From Brienomyrus brachyistius (Eukaryota; Chordata; Actinopteri; Osteoglossiformes; Mormyridae), in the NCBI RefSeq assembly GCF_023856365.1, contig NW_026042815.1, forward strand, positions 29,720-93,719: 64,000 nt of DNA, given 5' to 3'. Under the pieces are notes generated by a model that saw only the letters and a list, made by a program, of their open reading frames with translations, was not told where the DNA came from and searched no databases. Every line of letters begins with the position of its first letter. The first letter of the stretch is position 1. The position numbers were made by a program, and so were the translations under genes. Of the stretch, positions 19,068 through 30,249 are shown piece by piece.

Positions 19068-21949
19068 AACTCAACAAGGCACAGCAGCAGACCGAGAGCC
19101 AACGTCTCGGTCTGCTGCAAGAGGTATACTATTGGCTAAACCAGCCCGACGTCCGGGAGGATCCCGTCGCGCTGAACTTAGCCACTGACAGCTGCGATCT
19201 CCTGCTGGCGATGTCCCCATCGGAGGGCGGGCATCGTCTAGGAGAGGTGCGCTCCCACCTCAACCAGCTGGTTCAGCGCCTAACAGCGCGGAGGTTGGGG
19301 CTGGACGCACGGTGCGTCCCGGAGGTTGTTCCCCAGCCGTCCGTCCTGTCGGACGTGGAACAGCCTCCCGCGGACACCATGACGAAGAGGAAGAAGAAGA
19401 AGAAGAAGAAGCACGCGATCGCCCCTGCAATCGTTTTGGGAGCGTGCGCGCTCATCCCCGCTTCTCTCCTAACCGGGGAATTGGAGGACTCCCCGGCTGA
19501 CCTCGACGTCATCACCGCAGCTAAGCTGCCTGCGCTGGCAGCTTCCCCAGTCCGGGGAGAGCACCCAGCCGCCGCTGAGCTGCTACCGCCCCTCGAGCGG
19601 TACTACTTCCGGCCGGAGCGGCTGGCCAACAAGGGGGCCCGCGCGGTGCGGGACGCTATCCCGCGTGTGCCCCGGGCACTTAAAGGGACCACGTCCGTCT
19701 TGCCCGCACGGGACCTACCGGTCCCGCCGCCTGCAGCCCCTGCTCAGCCCGAGCAGCCGCCTCCTGTGCCTGCAGCCCCTGCTCAGCCCGAGCAGCCGCC
19801 TCCTGTGCCTGCAGCCCCTGCTCAGCCCGAGCAGCCGCCTCCTGTGCCTGCAGCCCCTGCTCAGCCCGAGCAGCCGCCTCCTGTGCCTGCAGCCCCTGCT
19901 CAGCCCGAGCAGCAGCCGCCATTGCCGGCGGACCCCGCTCCCGTGCAGCCGCCATTACCGGCGGACCCCGCTCCCGTGCAGCCGCCTGCGCAGCCGCCTT
20001 CGCTGCCTGCGCAGCCGCCTTCACTGCCTGCACAGCCCCCTTCGCCTGCTGCAGCTCCAGGGCAGGCGCCCCCACTGCAGCCGCCTGCTGCAGCTCCCGG
20101 GCAGGCGCCCCCACTGCAGCCACCTGCTGCAGCTCCCGGGCAGGCGCCCCCACTGCAGCCAGCTCCTGTTCCTGACCGTGCTCCTGTTCCTGCAGAGGCG
20201 CCCCCTCTGCAGCCGCCTGCTGCAGCTCCCGGGCAGGCGCCCCCACTGCAGCCAGCTCCTGTTCCTGACCGTGCTCCTGTTCCTGCAGAGGCGCCCCCTC
20301 TGCAGCCGCCTGCTGCAGCTCCCGGGCAGGCGCCCCCACTGCAGCCACCTGCTGCAGCTCCCGGGCAGGCGCCCCCACTGCAGCCAGCTCCTGTTCCTGA
20401 CCGTGCTCCTGTTCCTGCAGAGGCGCCCCCTCTGCAGCCGCCTGCTGCAGCTCCCGGGCAGGCGCCCCCACTGCAGCCGCCTGCTGCAGCTCCCGGGCAG
20501 GCGCCCCCACTGCAGCCGCCTGCTGCAGCTCCCGGGCAGGCGCCCCCACTGCAGCCAGCTCCTGTTCCTGACCGCGCTCCTGTTCCTGCAGAGGTGCCCC
20601 CTCTGCAGCCGCCTGCTGCAGCTCCCGGGCAGGTGCCCCCACTGCAGCCATCTGCTGCAGCTCCCGGGCAGGCGCCCCCACTGCAGCCAGCTCCTGTTCC
20701 TGACCGTGCTCCTGTTCCTGCAGAGGCGCCCCCTCTGCAGCCGCCTGCTGCAGCTCCCGGGCAGGTGCCCCCACTGCAGCCATCTGCTGCAGCTCCCGGG
20801 CAGGCGCCCCCACTGCAGCCAGCTCCTGTTCCTGACCGCGCTCCTGTTCCTGACCGCGCTGCAGCAGCTCCCGAGGCGCCCCCTGACCGCGCTGCAGCAG
20901 CTCCCGAGGCGCCCCCTGACCGCGCTGCAGCAGCTCCCGAGGCGCCCCCTGACCGCGCTGCAGCAGCTCCCGAGGCGCCCCCTGACCGCGCTGCAGCAGC
21001 TCCCGAGGCGCCCCCTGACCGCGCTGCAGCAGCTCCCGAGGCGCCCCCTCCGCCTGCTGACCCGGTTCCTGTCCCTGGCCCCGCTCCTGTCCCTGGCCCC
21101 GCTCCTGTGACTCCTTCACCCTCACCCCGGCGACATCGACCCCGACCGGGGGTCGGTATGTCTGTGTCCCGCAGAGGGAGGGGACACAGACGTCGGACTG
21201 GGGTCCCTCCTGCCCTGCCCCCTGGCTCGCCCTCCCTCGCCTGCGCTCTGGCTCGGTTGGCGCCTGCAGGTCCTGGCCCTCCGGGTCGGCTGTCGCCTAC
21301 GGGTCCCCCTCCGATGCCTCGTCACCCTGCCTCGCTCCCCCCTCCGGTGCCTGGTCGGTCGCCTGCGGGCTCCCCGACGGCGGCTCCTCGGTTGCCTGCG
21401 GGGCCCCTACCTCCGGCCCTCCACCGGACGTCGCCGCCTGCTGCGGCTCCCCCCTCCTCCGGGCATTCGCCGTGGGCCCCTCCTGCTCCCTCGTCCCCTT
21501 CCCCGGTGCTCCCTCCTGCTTCCTCCCTGGCCCCTCCGCGGGTCCCTCGCCCTGCCTCCTCGGCCCCTCCGAGGTCCCCTCCGGCTCCGGCCTCCCGGCC
21601 GCCTGCGGCCCCTCCGGCTGCCTCCCGTCGCCCGCAGGGGCTCCCTCGGGCTCCCCTTCCTTCCTCCTCCTTCTCTCCCTTCTTTCCTGTCTCTGTCCCG
21701 CCTGTCTTTGTTCCTCCTCCTGCCTTTGTCCCGCCGTCCTCTGTTCCTGGTCCCTTTGTTCCGCCCCGCTCTGTTCCTGGTTTCCCGTCGTTCCCTCCCG
21801 TCACTCCCGCTCCTTTTGTTCCACCTGTTCCCTCTGTTCCTCCCTTCCTGGTCTGTCTGTCGGCTTTTCCTGTCTTGTGTAGTGTCCTGTCCTGGCTCCT
21901 GCCTCTTTGTCTGTTTTGCCTGTCTGTCTTGTTCCCTGTTCCCCGTTGA
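19058..21949 (+). CDS. Proline-rich repeat protein of non-autonomous LTR element A
   Basis: 963-codon frame starting at the ATG inside the primer site (MTDQL). The frame is also open upstream into the LTR, but the ATG at 19058 matches the MTD start of the sister elements. Order: a helical, non-repetitive N-terminus of ~190 residues; a Lys8 run (about residues 115-122, from a GAA/GAAG repeat); then ~450 residues of repeats: five units on the AAPAQPEQPPPVP pattern, many PPAAAPGQAPPLQP units, and six PEAPPDRAAAA units. A Pro/Ser/Arg-rich tail follows, ending in a hydrophobic Leu/Cys-rich stretch. It stands in the position of gag. No zinc knuckle or enzyme motif seen. Function unknown; an RNA-binding or Gag-like role is conjecture. 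Confidence 0.6.
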   Translation: MTDQLNKAQQQTESQRLGLLQEVYYWLNQPDVREDPVALNLATDSCDLLLAMSPSEGGHRLGEVRSHLNQLVQRLTARRLGLDARCVPEVVPQPSVLSDVEQPPADTMTKRKKKKKKKHAIAPAIVLGACALIPASLLTGELEDSPADLDVITAAKLPALAASPVRGEHPAAAELLPPLERYYFRPERLANKGARAVRDAIPRVPRALKGTTSVLPARDLPVPPPAAPAQPEQPPPVPAAPAQPEQPPPVPAAPAQPEQPPPVPAAPAQPEQPPPVPAAPAQPEQQPPLPADPAPVQPPLPADPAPVQPPAQPPSLPAQPPSLPAQPPSPAAAPGQAPPLQPPAAAPGQAPPLQPPAAAPGQAPPLQPAPVPDRAPVPAEAPPLQPPAAAPGQAPPLQPAPVPDRAPVPAEAPPLQPPAAAPGQAPPLQPPAAAPGQAPPLQPAPVPDRAPVPAEAPPLQPPAAAPGQAPPLQPPAAAPGQAPPLQPPAAAPGQAPPLQPAPVPDRAPVPAEVPPLQPPAAAPGQVPPLQPSAAAPGQAPPLQPAPVPDRAPVPAEAPPLQPPAAAPGQVPPLQPSAAAPGQAPPLQPAPVPDRAPVPDRAAAAPEAPPDRAAAAPEAPPDRAAAAPEAPPDRAAAAPEAPPDRAAAAPEAPPDRAAAAPEAPPPPADPVPVPGPAPVPGPAPVTPSPSPRRHRPRPGVGMSVSRRGRGHRRRTGVPPALPPGSPSLACALARLAPAGPGPPGRLSPTGPPPMPRHPASLPPPVPGRSPAGSPTAAPRLPAGPLPPALHRTSPPAAAPPSSGHSPWAPPAPSSPSPVLPPASSLAPPRVPRPASSAPPRSPPAPASRPPAAPPAASRRPQGLPRAPLPSSSFSPFFPVSVPPVFVPPPAFVPPSSVPGPFVPPRSVPGFPSFPPVTPAPFVPPVPSVPPFLVCLSAFPVLCSVLSWLLPLCLFCLSVLFPVPR

Positions 21950-22051
21950 TTTTTTTTGCCCTTGTCTTTCAGGTTCTGGTTTCCCGGTCTCGTCCCGTCC
22001 TTCGCCTCCTCCCGGGCGCGCCCGGTGTAGCGCGCCTTTGGGGGGGGGTTC

Positions 22052-22337
22052 TGTGACGCCCGCTCCGTCCGCTCCTCGTGTGTGCCACGCCCCCTAATTA
22101 CCCACGTGTGATTTCCTGATCGTGCCCAGTCGTGTCTTGTTTCCTGTTGCCTTGTTTCTTGTATTTAAGTTCCTGTTGTGTACTAATCCAGTGTCTGTCA
22201 TTGATGTTAGTTGGCGTCTTCTGTTCCCTGCCCCGTCTTTCGGAATAAACCCCTTGTTTGCCCTGATTACGGCGTGTTTGCCCGTTTCTGCCTGCTCGCC
22301 CGCACGATCGCCGCTCTGCCCGCGATCGAGTGTGACA
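22052..22337 (+). repeat. 3' LTR of element A
   Basis: 286 bp with no difference seen from the 5' LTR; preceded by the G-run polypurine tract and followed by TTATG. Confidence 0.88.
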
Positions 22338-22342
22338 TTATG

Positions 22343-23654
22343 TATATACTGCCTCCAGTTACTTAATGCCTAACTTTAATACATTGATTGATTTGTTCAC
22401 TGCTGCAGCCTGTGTCAACTTTCCTTTCAGACAGATGTAAAGTCCATTCTGTTTTTGTTCTGTGTAGTTTTTTTTGAACAGCATATGGCTGAATTCTGTT
22501 AAACCTCAGACTGAAGAAAATTGTGTTAATTGAAAAGCAAATATCAAAAACTCAGTCTGCAGGAATGTTTTTCTAAATATTTCTGTGGACTTTTGGAAAT
22601 TTCACGAAATTCCATTGCTCCATTACATAAACACTGAGTGAGATTTCATTCCCATTACTGCAACGTATGAAGAGGATTATGACTTATTACTTTAGGTTAT
22701 CGGACTGAGTGAGTTTTCGAAATTTGCTCTTCGATAACTGAAGCAGTGCTGTGAATGCAGAGGTTATATGCGTCGCATATCAACAGAACTGTATGTTTAT
22801 GTCTTGTCTTAATTATTTTGATTAAATGTCTAACTATTCCCAATATGTGTGAACATACTTGGCCAAATAAAGCTGATTCTGATTCAGTCAGAGGGTAATC
22901 GTCGGTGTGCTGTACTATCGTGGTGACCCACACAGAGAGCTTAGGACCATGATTTCAGTGTGTGCTTGTGTGAGGGGACAGGCAGGGCGGCGGCTCACTG
23001 GGTGATGCACTCCTGTGGGTATAGGGGCTGGGATAGGGGGCGGAGCAGTTACTCCTCAAGGAGGAGTAACAGTCACAGCCGTGGGGGGAGGAGAGGGAGA
23101 GGGTGCTCCCAAACTGGGGGTGTGGGTTTGATGAAGAGCAGAGAGACCCTGAGCCTGGGATGAACCAGCTGCCTACTGAAACGAAAGCGGATAAAGACAG
23201 AAACTAGAACCTCAAACTAAACAACACAAACAACAATATCAAGTTATATTCAATCATTAAACCGTTATATATTTAATCTAAACAATAGTAATAAATATCG
23301 TTCCGATTCAAAATATCATTTACGGGTGAATCTTATGACTTGCATTGGGAAACAGGAAACGGGCCAAGCTGCAGGGCCAGTTCAAAGGCATAGTGCGAGG
23401 CGCCCAGAAAGGGGGCGAGGTCTGGGCGGAGTCAGCTAAAGAAGAAAAAGGCCTGACCTTTTTCTGGATGCTGTGGACTGTGTTTGTGTGTGAGCTGCAG
23501 CTGCATGTTCCTTACATTTTTTTTATTAACACCAGCACCGTGAGGTTTGGCCTGGACTGGGTCCTGTCCTGCACGGTTGAAGACATGTTGACTGATGGTC
23601 AGCCCGTGTTCTGTTGGATCCCACAGAAAGGAAATGGGAATCCCGTTTGGATCG
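22343..23654. other. Intergenic, minor repeat tail only
   Basis: Near 22862 there is the phrase aaataaagctgattctgattca, a known retroelement tail in fish. ORFs here are short and unrecognised. Confidence 0.3.
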
Positions 23655-24416
23655 GATGCTGACAGTTGAAAAAAAACTCATGTCTGTGTGTTATGAAAGA
23701 ATATCAATAAATGTTTCCGAAAGGGGATGACTCATTTGGTAATTATTTACGGCTTATGTTATGGCTGAGAAATTTACAGTCTTTACTAAAGTCTGACTTC
23801 TTTCGAGTCACCTTTAATATAGATTGGACACTCTCTATGCTATGTACAATACTTATATAGATGGTACATGTTTACTTGCTTGCACAGATGGTTGATTAGG
23901 TAATTAGTGTAAGTGTGTGTGTGTGTGTGTGTGTGTCCAATCGCATGTATGTCCAAGGTCCATAGTAAGTAATATACACTGATCAAGAGATGCCTGAAAG
24001 TGGATGAAAGAGGACATTAGTGGGTGTATCACTTAGTGTAACGCGTGCAGGAAAATGAGCAGGACTGCAAGCCATATAATGACCCACTGTCCTTATCTAG
24101 CTCTTAATACAGTATGCATACAGTGATGTATCTACAATGGACAGCTACTATAAGCAGATAGCACAGTACAGGTGCTTAATCTGTATGCTATTTCCATCCA
24201 TCCATTGTCCAAACCGCTTATCCTACTGGGTCACAGGGGGTCCGGAGTCTATCCCGGAATCAATGGGCACGAGGCAGGGAAGAACCCAGGATGGGGGGCC
24301 AGCCCATCACAGCTCACACTCACACACCATTCACTCACACATGCACACCTACGGGCAATTTAGCTACTCCAATTAGCCTCAGCATGTTTTTGGACTGTGG
24401 GGGGAAACCGGAGGAA
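23655..24416. repeat. Left arm of large inverted duplication
   Basis: Reverse complement of 25548-26304, with scattered substitutions and small indels. It includes a (GT)n run (about 23912-23936) and a 5'-truncated SINE in minus orientation at its inner end. Confidence 0.9.
24191..24416 (-). mobile_element. 5'-truncated tRNA-derived SINE
   Basis: Tail (ccatccatcc) and body of the SINE family in minus orientation. The head is missing because the edge of the inverted duplication cuts the element. Confidence 0.85.
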
Positions 24417-25414
24417 ACTAGCAGCTTTGTGTGGTAATTGTTTGTATTAAAAATACATTGGATCAAGTCAAATTATTTTTATGAAGAATTAACATCTAAA
24501 AGCTGCTAGTAGACCGTGGGAAAATAATTTTTCTATTTTCTTGCTGCCATCTCGTGGCCAAAAGTAGGTATTGCAATTTCCATCATATGTAAGAGGGCCT
24601 GCCCATCAGAGTAATGTACATCCTGTGACATGTATTGACTATCAAGACAAACTGAAACACGGTGTATTAGGCTGTCAATGAGTACTGGACTAGGGTGAAA
24701 AACTGCCTGATAATCTACCTATTAACTAGAAGAGTACAAACTGGAGACGGATCCCCTAATACAGAGGGATTAACGTCTGTGCCACATCCAGAACCATTCA
24801 GTGTAGGAGTCTGGTGGTTCTACTGGATACTGACAAGTACCCAGCCCCTTTGTTCCCTCTGATAATCATCAGTCCTCCTCTGAATGCCTTCACCACTCTA
24901 TTCCTGAATAGGTACACATTTAAATATGCTAGCAAGATCAAGGTATTGGGATAACTGTTAGGTTCGCTGTTAAGAGAGTTGCAGTGAAAACCATCATACA
25001 CAGTGGCCCTTTCTGGATAAGATTACCTCCCTCTGATCTAACAGGTCAAGATCAAAGCAAGGTGCATTGCAATGTCTGACACCCAGCACACTACAGCATA
25101 TAAAATACAGGTATCCATCGCCTTCCGCATTTGGAACCAGGACCACTTGTTGCAAGTCAATTTGGGCGTATCTCAAGTTATACGAGAGAGGCAAGACATT
25201 AAGGACAGTATACACAGTACTGAAATAATAATGTACATATTAAACCACAGCACTTAATAAACAGATACTGCACTTACATTTCACAAAAAAAAAATAAAGC
25301 ACAGATTGCACTAAGAAATCAAAAGATGCATGTGCTAGCAAACAGTGGGAGCTGAGGAAGAAGCAGTGGTGAAATACTTTATTGTACAGTACAGTAAGTT
25401 TCTTTTTATAGAAT
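24417..25414. other. Spacer between inverted arms
   Basis: About 1 kb without a recognised gene or repeat. Confidence 0.3.
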
Positions 25415-25428
25415 GAAATAGCATACAG

Positions 25429-25777
25429 GGGGCGGCATGGTGGTGCAGTGGTTAGCACTGTTGCCTCACACCTCTGGGACCCGGGTTCGAGTCTCTGCCT
25501 GGGTCACATGGGTGTGGAGTTTGCATGTTCTCCCCATGTCGTCGTGGGGTTTCCTCCCGCAGTCCAAGAATATGCTGAGAATATGCTGAGGCTAACTGGA
25601 GTTACTAAATTGCCCGTAGGTATGCATGTATGAGTGAATAGTGTGTGAGTGTGCCCTGTGATGGGCTGGCTCCCCATCCTGGGTTGTTCCCTGCCTCGTG
25701 CCCATTGCTTCCGGGATAGGCTCCAGACCCCCCACGACCCAGTAGGATAAGCGGTTTGGACAATGGATGGATGGATG
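25429..25777 (+). mobile_element. Full-length tRNA-derived SINE
   Basis: The head has a pol III A-box-like tggtgcagtgg and B-box-like gggttcgagtct, the body contains tgtggagtttgcatg, and the tail has (GGAT)n. A 14-bp target duplication gaaatagcatacag flanks it (25415-25428 and 25778-25791), the product of LINE-type target-primed insertion. Confidence 0.92.
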
Positions 25778-26304
25778 GAAATAGCATACAGATCTTATAA
25801 GCACCTGTACTGTGCTATCTGCTCATAGTAGCTGTCCATTGTAGATACATCACTGTATGCATACTGTATTAAGAGCTAGACAAGGGTCATTATATGGCTT
25901 GCAGTCCTGCTCATTTTCCTGCACGCGTTACACTAAGTGATACACCCACTAATGTCCTCTTTTATCCACTTTCGGGCATCTCTTGATCAGTGTATATTAT
26001 TTACTATGGACCTTGGACATACATGCGATTGAACGCACACACACACTTACACTAATTACCTAATCATCCATCTGTGCAAGCAGGTAAACATTTACCATCT
26101 ATGTAAGTATTGCACATTGCATAGAGAGTGTCCAATCTATATTAAAGGTGACTCAAAAGAAGTCAGACTTCAGTAAAGACTGTAAATTGGCAGCCATAAC
26201 ATAAGCCGTAAATAATTACCAAATGAGTCATCCCCTTTCGGAAACATTTATTGATATTCTTTCATAACACACAGACATGAGTTTTTTTTCAACTGTCAGC
26301 ATCC
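25548..26304. repeat. Right arm of large inverted duplication
   Basis: Mirror of 23655-24416; its inner edge lies inside the SINE at 25429-25777. Confidence 0.9.
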
Positions 26305-26432
26305 TTCTCGATTGTCAGAAGCTCTGCGCTAGAGGGAGGTTTACTGGTCTTATACTCTTCTGGCACCTTGTGTGATTCCTGACTTGGGACATCAGTTTGG
26401 CTCCTTCTGTATGTGGTTTACATTGTATTTGT

Positions 26433-26650
26433 TCTTTAAAGTTGCCCCTTCAGAATTAGACAGTGTAACCAGCTTGCCACATATTGCCTGGATGACATAA
26501 GGTCCGGTAAAATCCGGTTCCGTTCTTCCTCCTTTCCGTCCCCGCTTCCTCATGTTGAACAGAAGCGCCTCATCTCCAACATGATAAACTGTGTTTTGGT
26601 ACCTCTTTTGTATTCGTTTACCACATGCCTGCTTCTGTTTTTCCTGTGAC
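26433..26650 (-). pseudogene. LTR-retroelement integrase C-terminal fragment (GPY/F)
   Basis: The minus-strand frame reads a basic linker, VGDEALLFNMRKRGRKGG, then FTGPYVIQ and VTLSN, which is the GPY/F integrase module found in Gypsy-type elements and in transposon-derived fish genes. The catalytic core is absent. It lies just outside the inverted duplication. Confidence 0.6.
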
Positions 26651-26929
26651 TAGGAGATGTTTTCAGCTGTTGTTGCTTATTGTCTCAACTACTTTATTTT
26701 TTTCATCAAAAAACGTGCCGTAGCTTTTCTCATCGGGAAGAATAATTGTGGAAAGCTGAAGTGGAAAAACATTCATAGCAAATTATTATTATTCACAGAT
26801 CATTATAAAGAGTCATTTTCTAAAAGCATTAAGAACAATGTAATTTGCTGTTTCAAGATATGTTTTTAAATAACTACTTGTCAGTCATAAGAAACTCTTC
26901 AACACACATGATCCGATCTTGCCACAAAT

Positions 26930-27146
26930 CATTTTTAATCTCACTTTTGTTGCCAGCAGTTCAGACATTAATGGCTGTGTGTTGAGTTATTTTGAGGGGA
27001 CATCAAATTTACACCATTATACAAGCTGTACACTGATTACTTTACATTCTATCAGAGTTTCATATCTTTAACGTTGTCCCTTGAAAAGATATAATAAAAT
27101 ATTTACAAAAATGTGTGGGGTGTACTCACTTTTGTGAGATACTGTA
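26930..27146. mobile_element. Tc1/mariner end fragment
   Basis: It terminates in gtgtactcacttttgtgaga then tactgta, an inverted-repeat end I recognise from a widespread vertebrate Tc1-like family. It is preceded by the AT-rich subterminal sequence of that family. Only one end is present. Confidence 0.6.
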
Positions 27147-27971
27147 TATTAAGGGATTGATTGTCAATAATATCAGTAATTCCTGATGTAATGTTAAAAG
27201 AATAGAGCCTGTCTCACACAGTTCTAAAACAACCTCAAAAACAGACTTACCATTTTATGTCATCATTCGTTTTCTCATCCAGGCCATTGGTTTGGGGATG
27301 ATATGCAGCAGTGATCAACGGCAGAACAGGGGCTCTGAACGCAGTATGGATTAAAAAGGAATTAACCATCTCTCTCAATATAAAATTAGGATCATTTATT
27401 CTCTACAGAGGCCCCCATAGAATAGTGCATCCATCCCCTCACTCATGTTTAGACAGACGTAAGGCAACAGGCCAATGACATTCAGAACAGCAACAACATC
27501 AACAATTGTACAGCTAGTTTTAAAATTTAATAAAAAAGACAAACCAATTAGGTAATATTAATGAAATTATTAAAATGTGCAGATTAATAGTCAGAAATAA
27601 TTTGCGATTTTAAGAGCGGAAAGGATACATTAAAACTCAATTACATTTATCCCTTAATAATATAAAAAGGTTTTTGAATTTTACATCATGATAAATGCGA
27701 ACTATATGTGATTACTAATTACTGTTGACTAATTTCCTGTCTGGACGTTTCCCTCCTCATTGTTAAAAGTCATTATATGTCTGGGTGCCAGTCAGTGGAA
27801 GCACACAGACATGTTGGCCAGCTGTCATATTCATTCAGCACCAGCCCATCAAGTAGAGAATTCAGCACCACGGACAGTGACCTGTGTTACAATGACATCA
27901 GGTCATTGGCTCTAAATATTTTTCTAGAAATAACTAAATGGCTCTATTGTAGAAATTTCCAGCCAGAGTCT

Positions 27972-28975
27972 TGTGGTGCGTTCGTTTTTCTCTCGGAACT
28001 TGGAAATTCCAAATTGGGTGACATCACATCCAACAATCTCCCGTTCAAGCTAGCACAACTCGGAACAAACATGGCTGCCTCCATGAATACGCTGCTGTGT
28101 TGTTGCTTTATATTTTAGCAGTTATGGAGTAAGATTATTATTTCAGACAAATAAACAAGAAACAGGAACTAGTCAAACCACATTAAAAGCTTTATAAAGT
28201 ATTTTAGTACATTCATAGCGATATTCTTTTTTCGAGAGGCAAACAAACTACAAACAAACCAAAAACACTAACAAGTCTGGTAAAAATCTGATATTGCATG
28301 TTAGGATACTGTTTACGGTCACAATATGGTATTCTCTAAATCGAACACGTGCAATTACATTAATAATTACTAATAATTATAAATAATAATAATAATAAAT
28401 GGGCGGTATGGTCGTGCACTGGTTAGCACTGTTGCCTCACACCTCTGGGACCCAGGTTCAAATCTCCGCCTGGGTCACATGTGTGTGGAGTTTGCATGTT
28501 CTCCCCATGTCGTCGTGGGGTTTCCTCCGGGTACTCCGGTTCCCCCCCACAGTCCAAAAACATGCTGAGGCTAATTGGACTTGCTAAATTGCCCGTAGGA
28601 ATGCATGTGAGAGTGCATGGTGTGTGTGAGTGTGCCCTGCGATGGGCTGGCCCCCCATCCTGGGTTGTTCCCAGCCTCGTGCCCATTGCTTCCGGGATAG
28701 GCTCCGGACCCCCCGTGACCCAGTAGGATAAGCAGTTTGGAAAATGGATGGATGGGATAATAATAAATTTAACAAAATAAACATTTTTAAGGATTTGTAA
28801 AATAGAATTAATGTTGAGTGTGTAAGCCGCCATGTTGAAATTACGTCACAGGGGCAACTCGGACAAGAAGATTCTGTCAGACATTAACGTCATAAAAGAG
28901 GCGTTTCTAATGGGAAGTGATGTTTTTCGTGACGTTTTTGTCCGAGTTGGAGTGAAATAATCAAACGCAGCATGT
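27972..28975. mobile_element. DNA-transposon-like insertion with imperfect terminal inverted repeats
   Basis: Absent from the sister repeat at 50830. Its left end reads gtggtgcgttcg and its right end, reverse-complemented, tgctgcgtttga. Further inward both show Ctcgga, gtcac and catggc blocks in mirror order over about 100 bp. No transposase frame. Target duplication not resolved. A SINE is nested within. Confidence 0.5.
28401..28755 (+). mobile_element. tRNA-derived SINE (nested)
   Basis: Full-length copy with head gggcggtatggtcgtgcact and a GGAT tail, flanked by AAT-rich sequence that probably contains the target duplication. Confidence 0.88.
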
Positions 28976-29479
28976 GTTCCTATTTGAAGAGAATATTCTA
29001 TTTTTATTCTAAGGAACTACAGAAAATCAGCTCTGCATGTGATCTCCCCTTTACTGCTCGAGCAGGGCACACGCACATCAACAAGTGTCAAGGCAGCAAG
29101 TGCATGCAAACAACTTCTCAGGACGGTTACAGTATAGGACCTTCAGAAAGAGCCAGACTGCGGCGTCATTCAGAGATTCCATTGTCTAAGGCTTGCACTA
29201 AAACATTACAGCATATTTAAACAAAGTAGCATGGCACCTGTGTCAGAATCCCTCCCTGCCTTGTTCTGTTCTCTCTTTGTTGTCCCCATTTAGCCAGCAC
29301 ATGTCACTGGCCATCCTGACTCCTCTTTTGATTGTGGGTTTTAAGGATATCAGTGGGTCTGTGTTTTCATAATTGTCCCCCAGGCCACCATGCTGCTCAG
29401 CCCTTGATTCCAACTACAGTTGCAATCAGGTGGTTCTCAATCTACTAGGACTGTATAACAGGATTGGCCACCTGTTCTA

Positions 29480-29880
29480 CCTTTACTCGTTCAGCCGCAT
29501 TCATGAGTCTGGCCTATAGGTTATTCAAATTTTGTCCTGCCAAATTTACCGGACAGGAGGTGGACACTGCAAATGAATGTGTGAATACTCCAATACCTAC
29601 ATCTTTACAAGTTACCTGAAGTGGTTTGGTAAATGATTGTGAGGTTGGAAGTCCTTCTTGATGTCTGTTTGCAGCTCATCCACCAGCAACTGCACGAGTT
29701 GTCGCTCCCAGAGGGAATCCCACTCTCGGTCCGCTGGAGGGTCCATCTCACTGTAGCTGGAGTATGTTTCCATCAGTCACTTGGCGTGGGGCTCACAGAA
29801 TTTACCAGGCTCCTGTTTAATCTGACGCACCTTAGTCCAGTCCATGCATCTGGGGAACTTCTCTGAAAATCTCTGGCAGA
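29480..29880 (-). pseudogene. Defective ERV gag/protease remnant
   Basis: The minus-strand reading gives a gag capsid-like stretch (WDSLWERQLVQLLVDELQ, about 29660-29710), then, after a short junction, TSCPVNLAG near 29550, like the C-terminal protease block PVNLLGRDL of retroviruses. Nucleocapsid and most of protease are absent between them. Several stops. The same junction occurs at 53420-53660. Confidence 0.5.
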
Positions 29881-30249
29881 TTCTTTGCAGCTATACTTGA
29901 TATTGGGTACTTGCCGCAACTAAGTAATGGGTTGTTGAATCAAAGTCCCGTTCCATGTCAAAAATAACCCCATTTTAGGGTTTTGTTAAACAACTGGTCT
30001 AATTTGGATGCAGAGGTTCTGCACGGAAGGCCCAGTCTCTGAAGGGCTGTGGCATAGCGAGGCCTGTTCTGCCTGGAATCCGGCAGGTCACTGGCAACAT
30101 CCCCCAACTCCTTCATCTATAAGGTCGGGAAACCAGAACGTTTACTCCCCCTTATGGATAAGGACATACCAACGTTGGGGCAACTCCTGCTGCCTGAGTC
30201 TTCAACCAAGTCCAAAACAAAAGTATACAATGTTAGGAAGGGTAATTCA

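Larger units (their letters stand above)
18770..22337 (+). mobile_element. Non-autonomous LTR element A with proline-rich ORF
   Basis: Two 286-bp LTRs (18770-19055 and 22052-22337) read as identical and are flanked by TTATG (18765-18769 and 22338-22342). The internal 3 kb encodes one long frame and no protease, RT or integrase, so it must borrow enzymes from a partner. There is no tRNA-type PBS. A polypurine stretch (TTTG9TTC) precedes the 3' LTR. LTR resemblance and the self-priming signature suggest the Tf1/sushi branch of Ty3/Gypsy (inference). The identical LTRs and open frame show recent mobility. Confidence 0.85.
27313..29630. repeat. Defective ERV-family copy 1, interrupted
   Basis: Matches 50249-51075 and, inverted, 53500-54340. 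It is split at about 27972-28975 by another element carrying its own SINE. The repeat shares blocks such as gatcaacggcagaacagggg and an identical-looking 27777-27970 / 50644-50830 segment. Retroviral gag and protease traces lie next to it on the minus strand (29480-29880). Confidence 0.6.

Noticed and set aside
19680..21125. A 481-codon open frame on the minus strand and another 481-codon frame on the plus strand overlapping the proline-rich ORF
   Set aside because: Units that are multiples of three with no stop in several frames create such shadows. They lack a non-repetitive core and fall inside the ORF that starts at the conserved MTD.
23345..23662. 105-codon ORF with hydrophobic stretch next to the inverted duplication
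   Set aside because: No recognised domain or splice context; its end runs into the duplication edge. Treated as chance.
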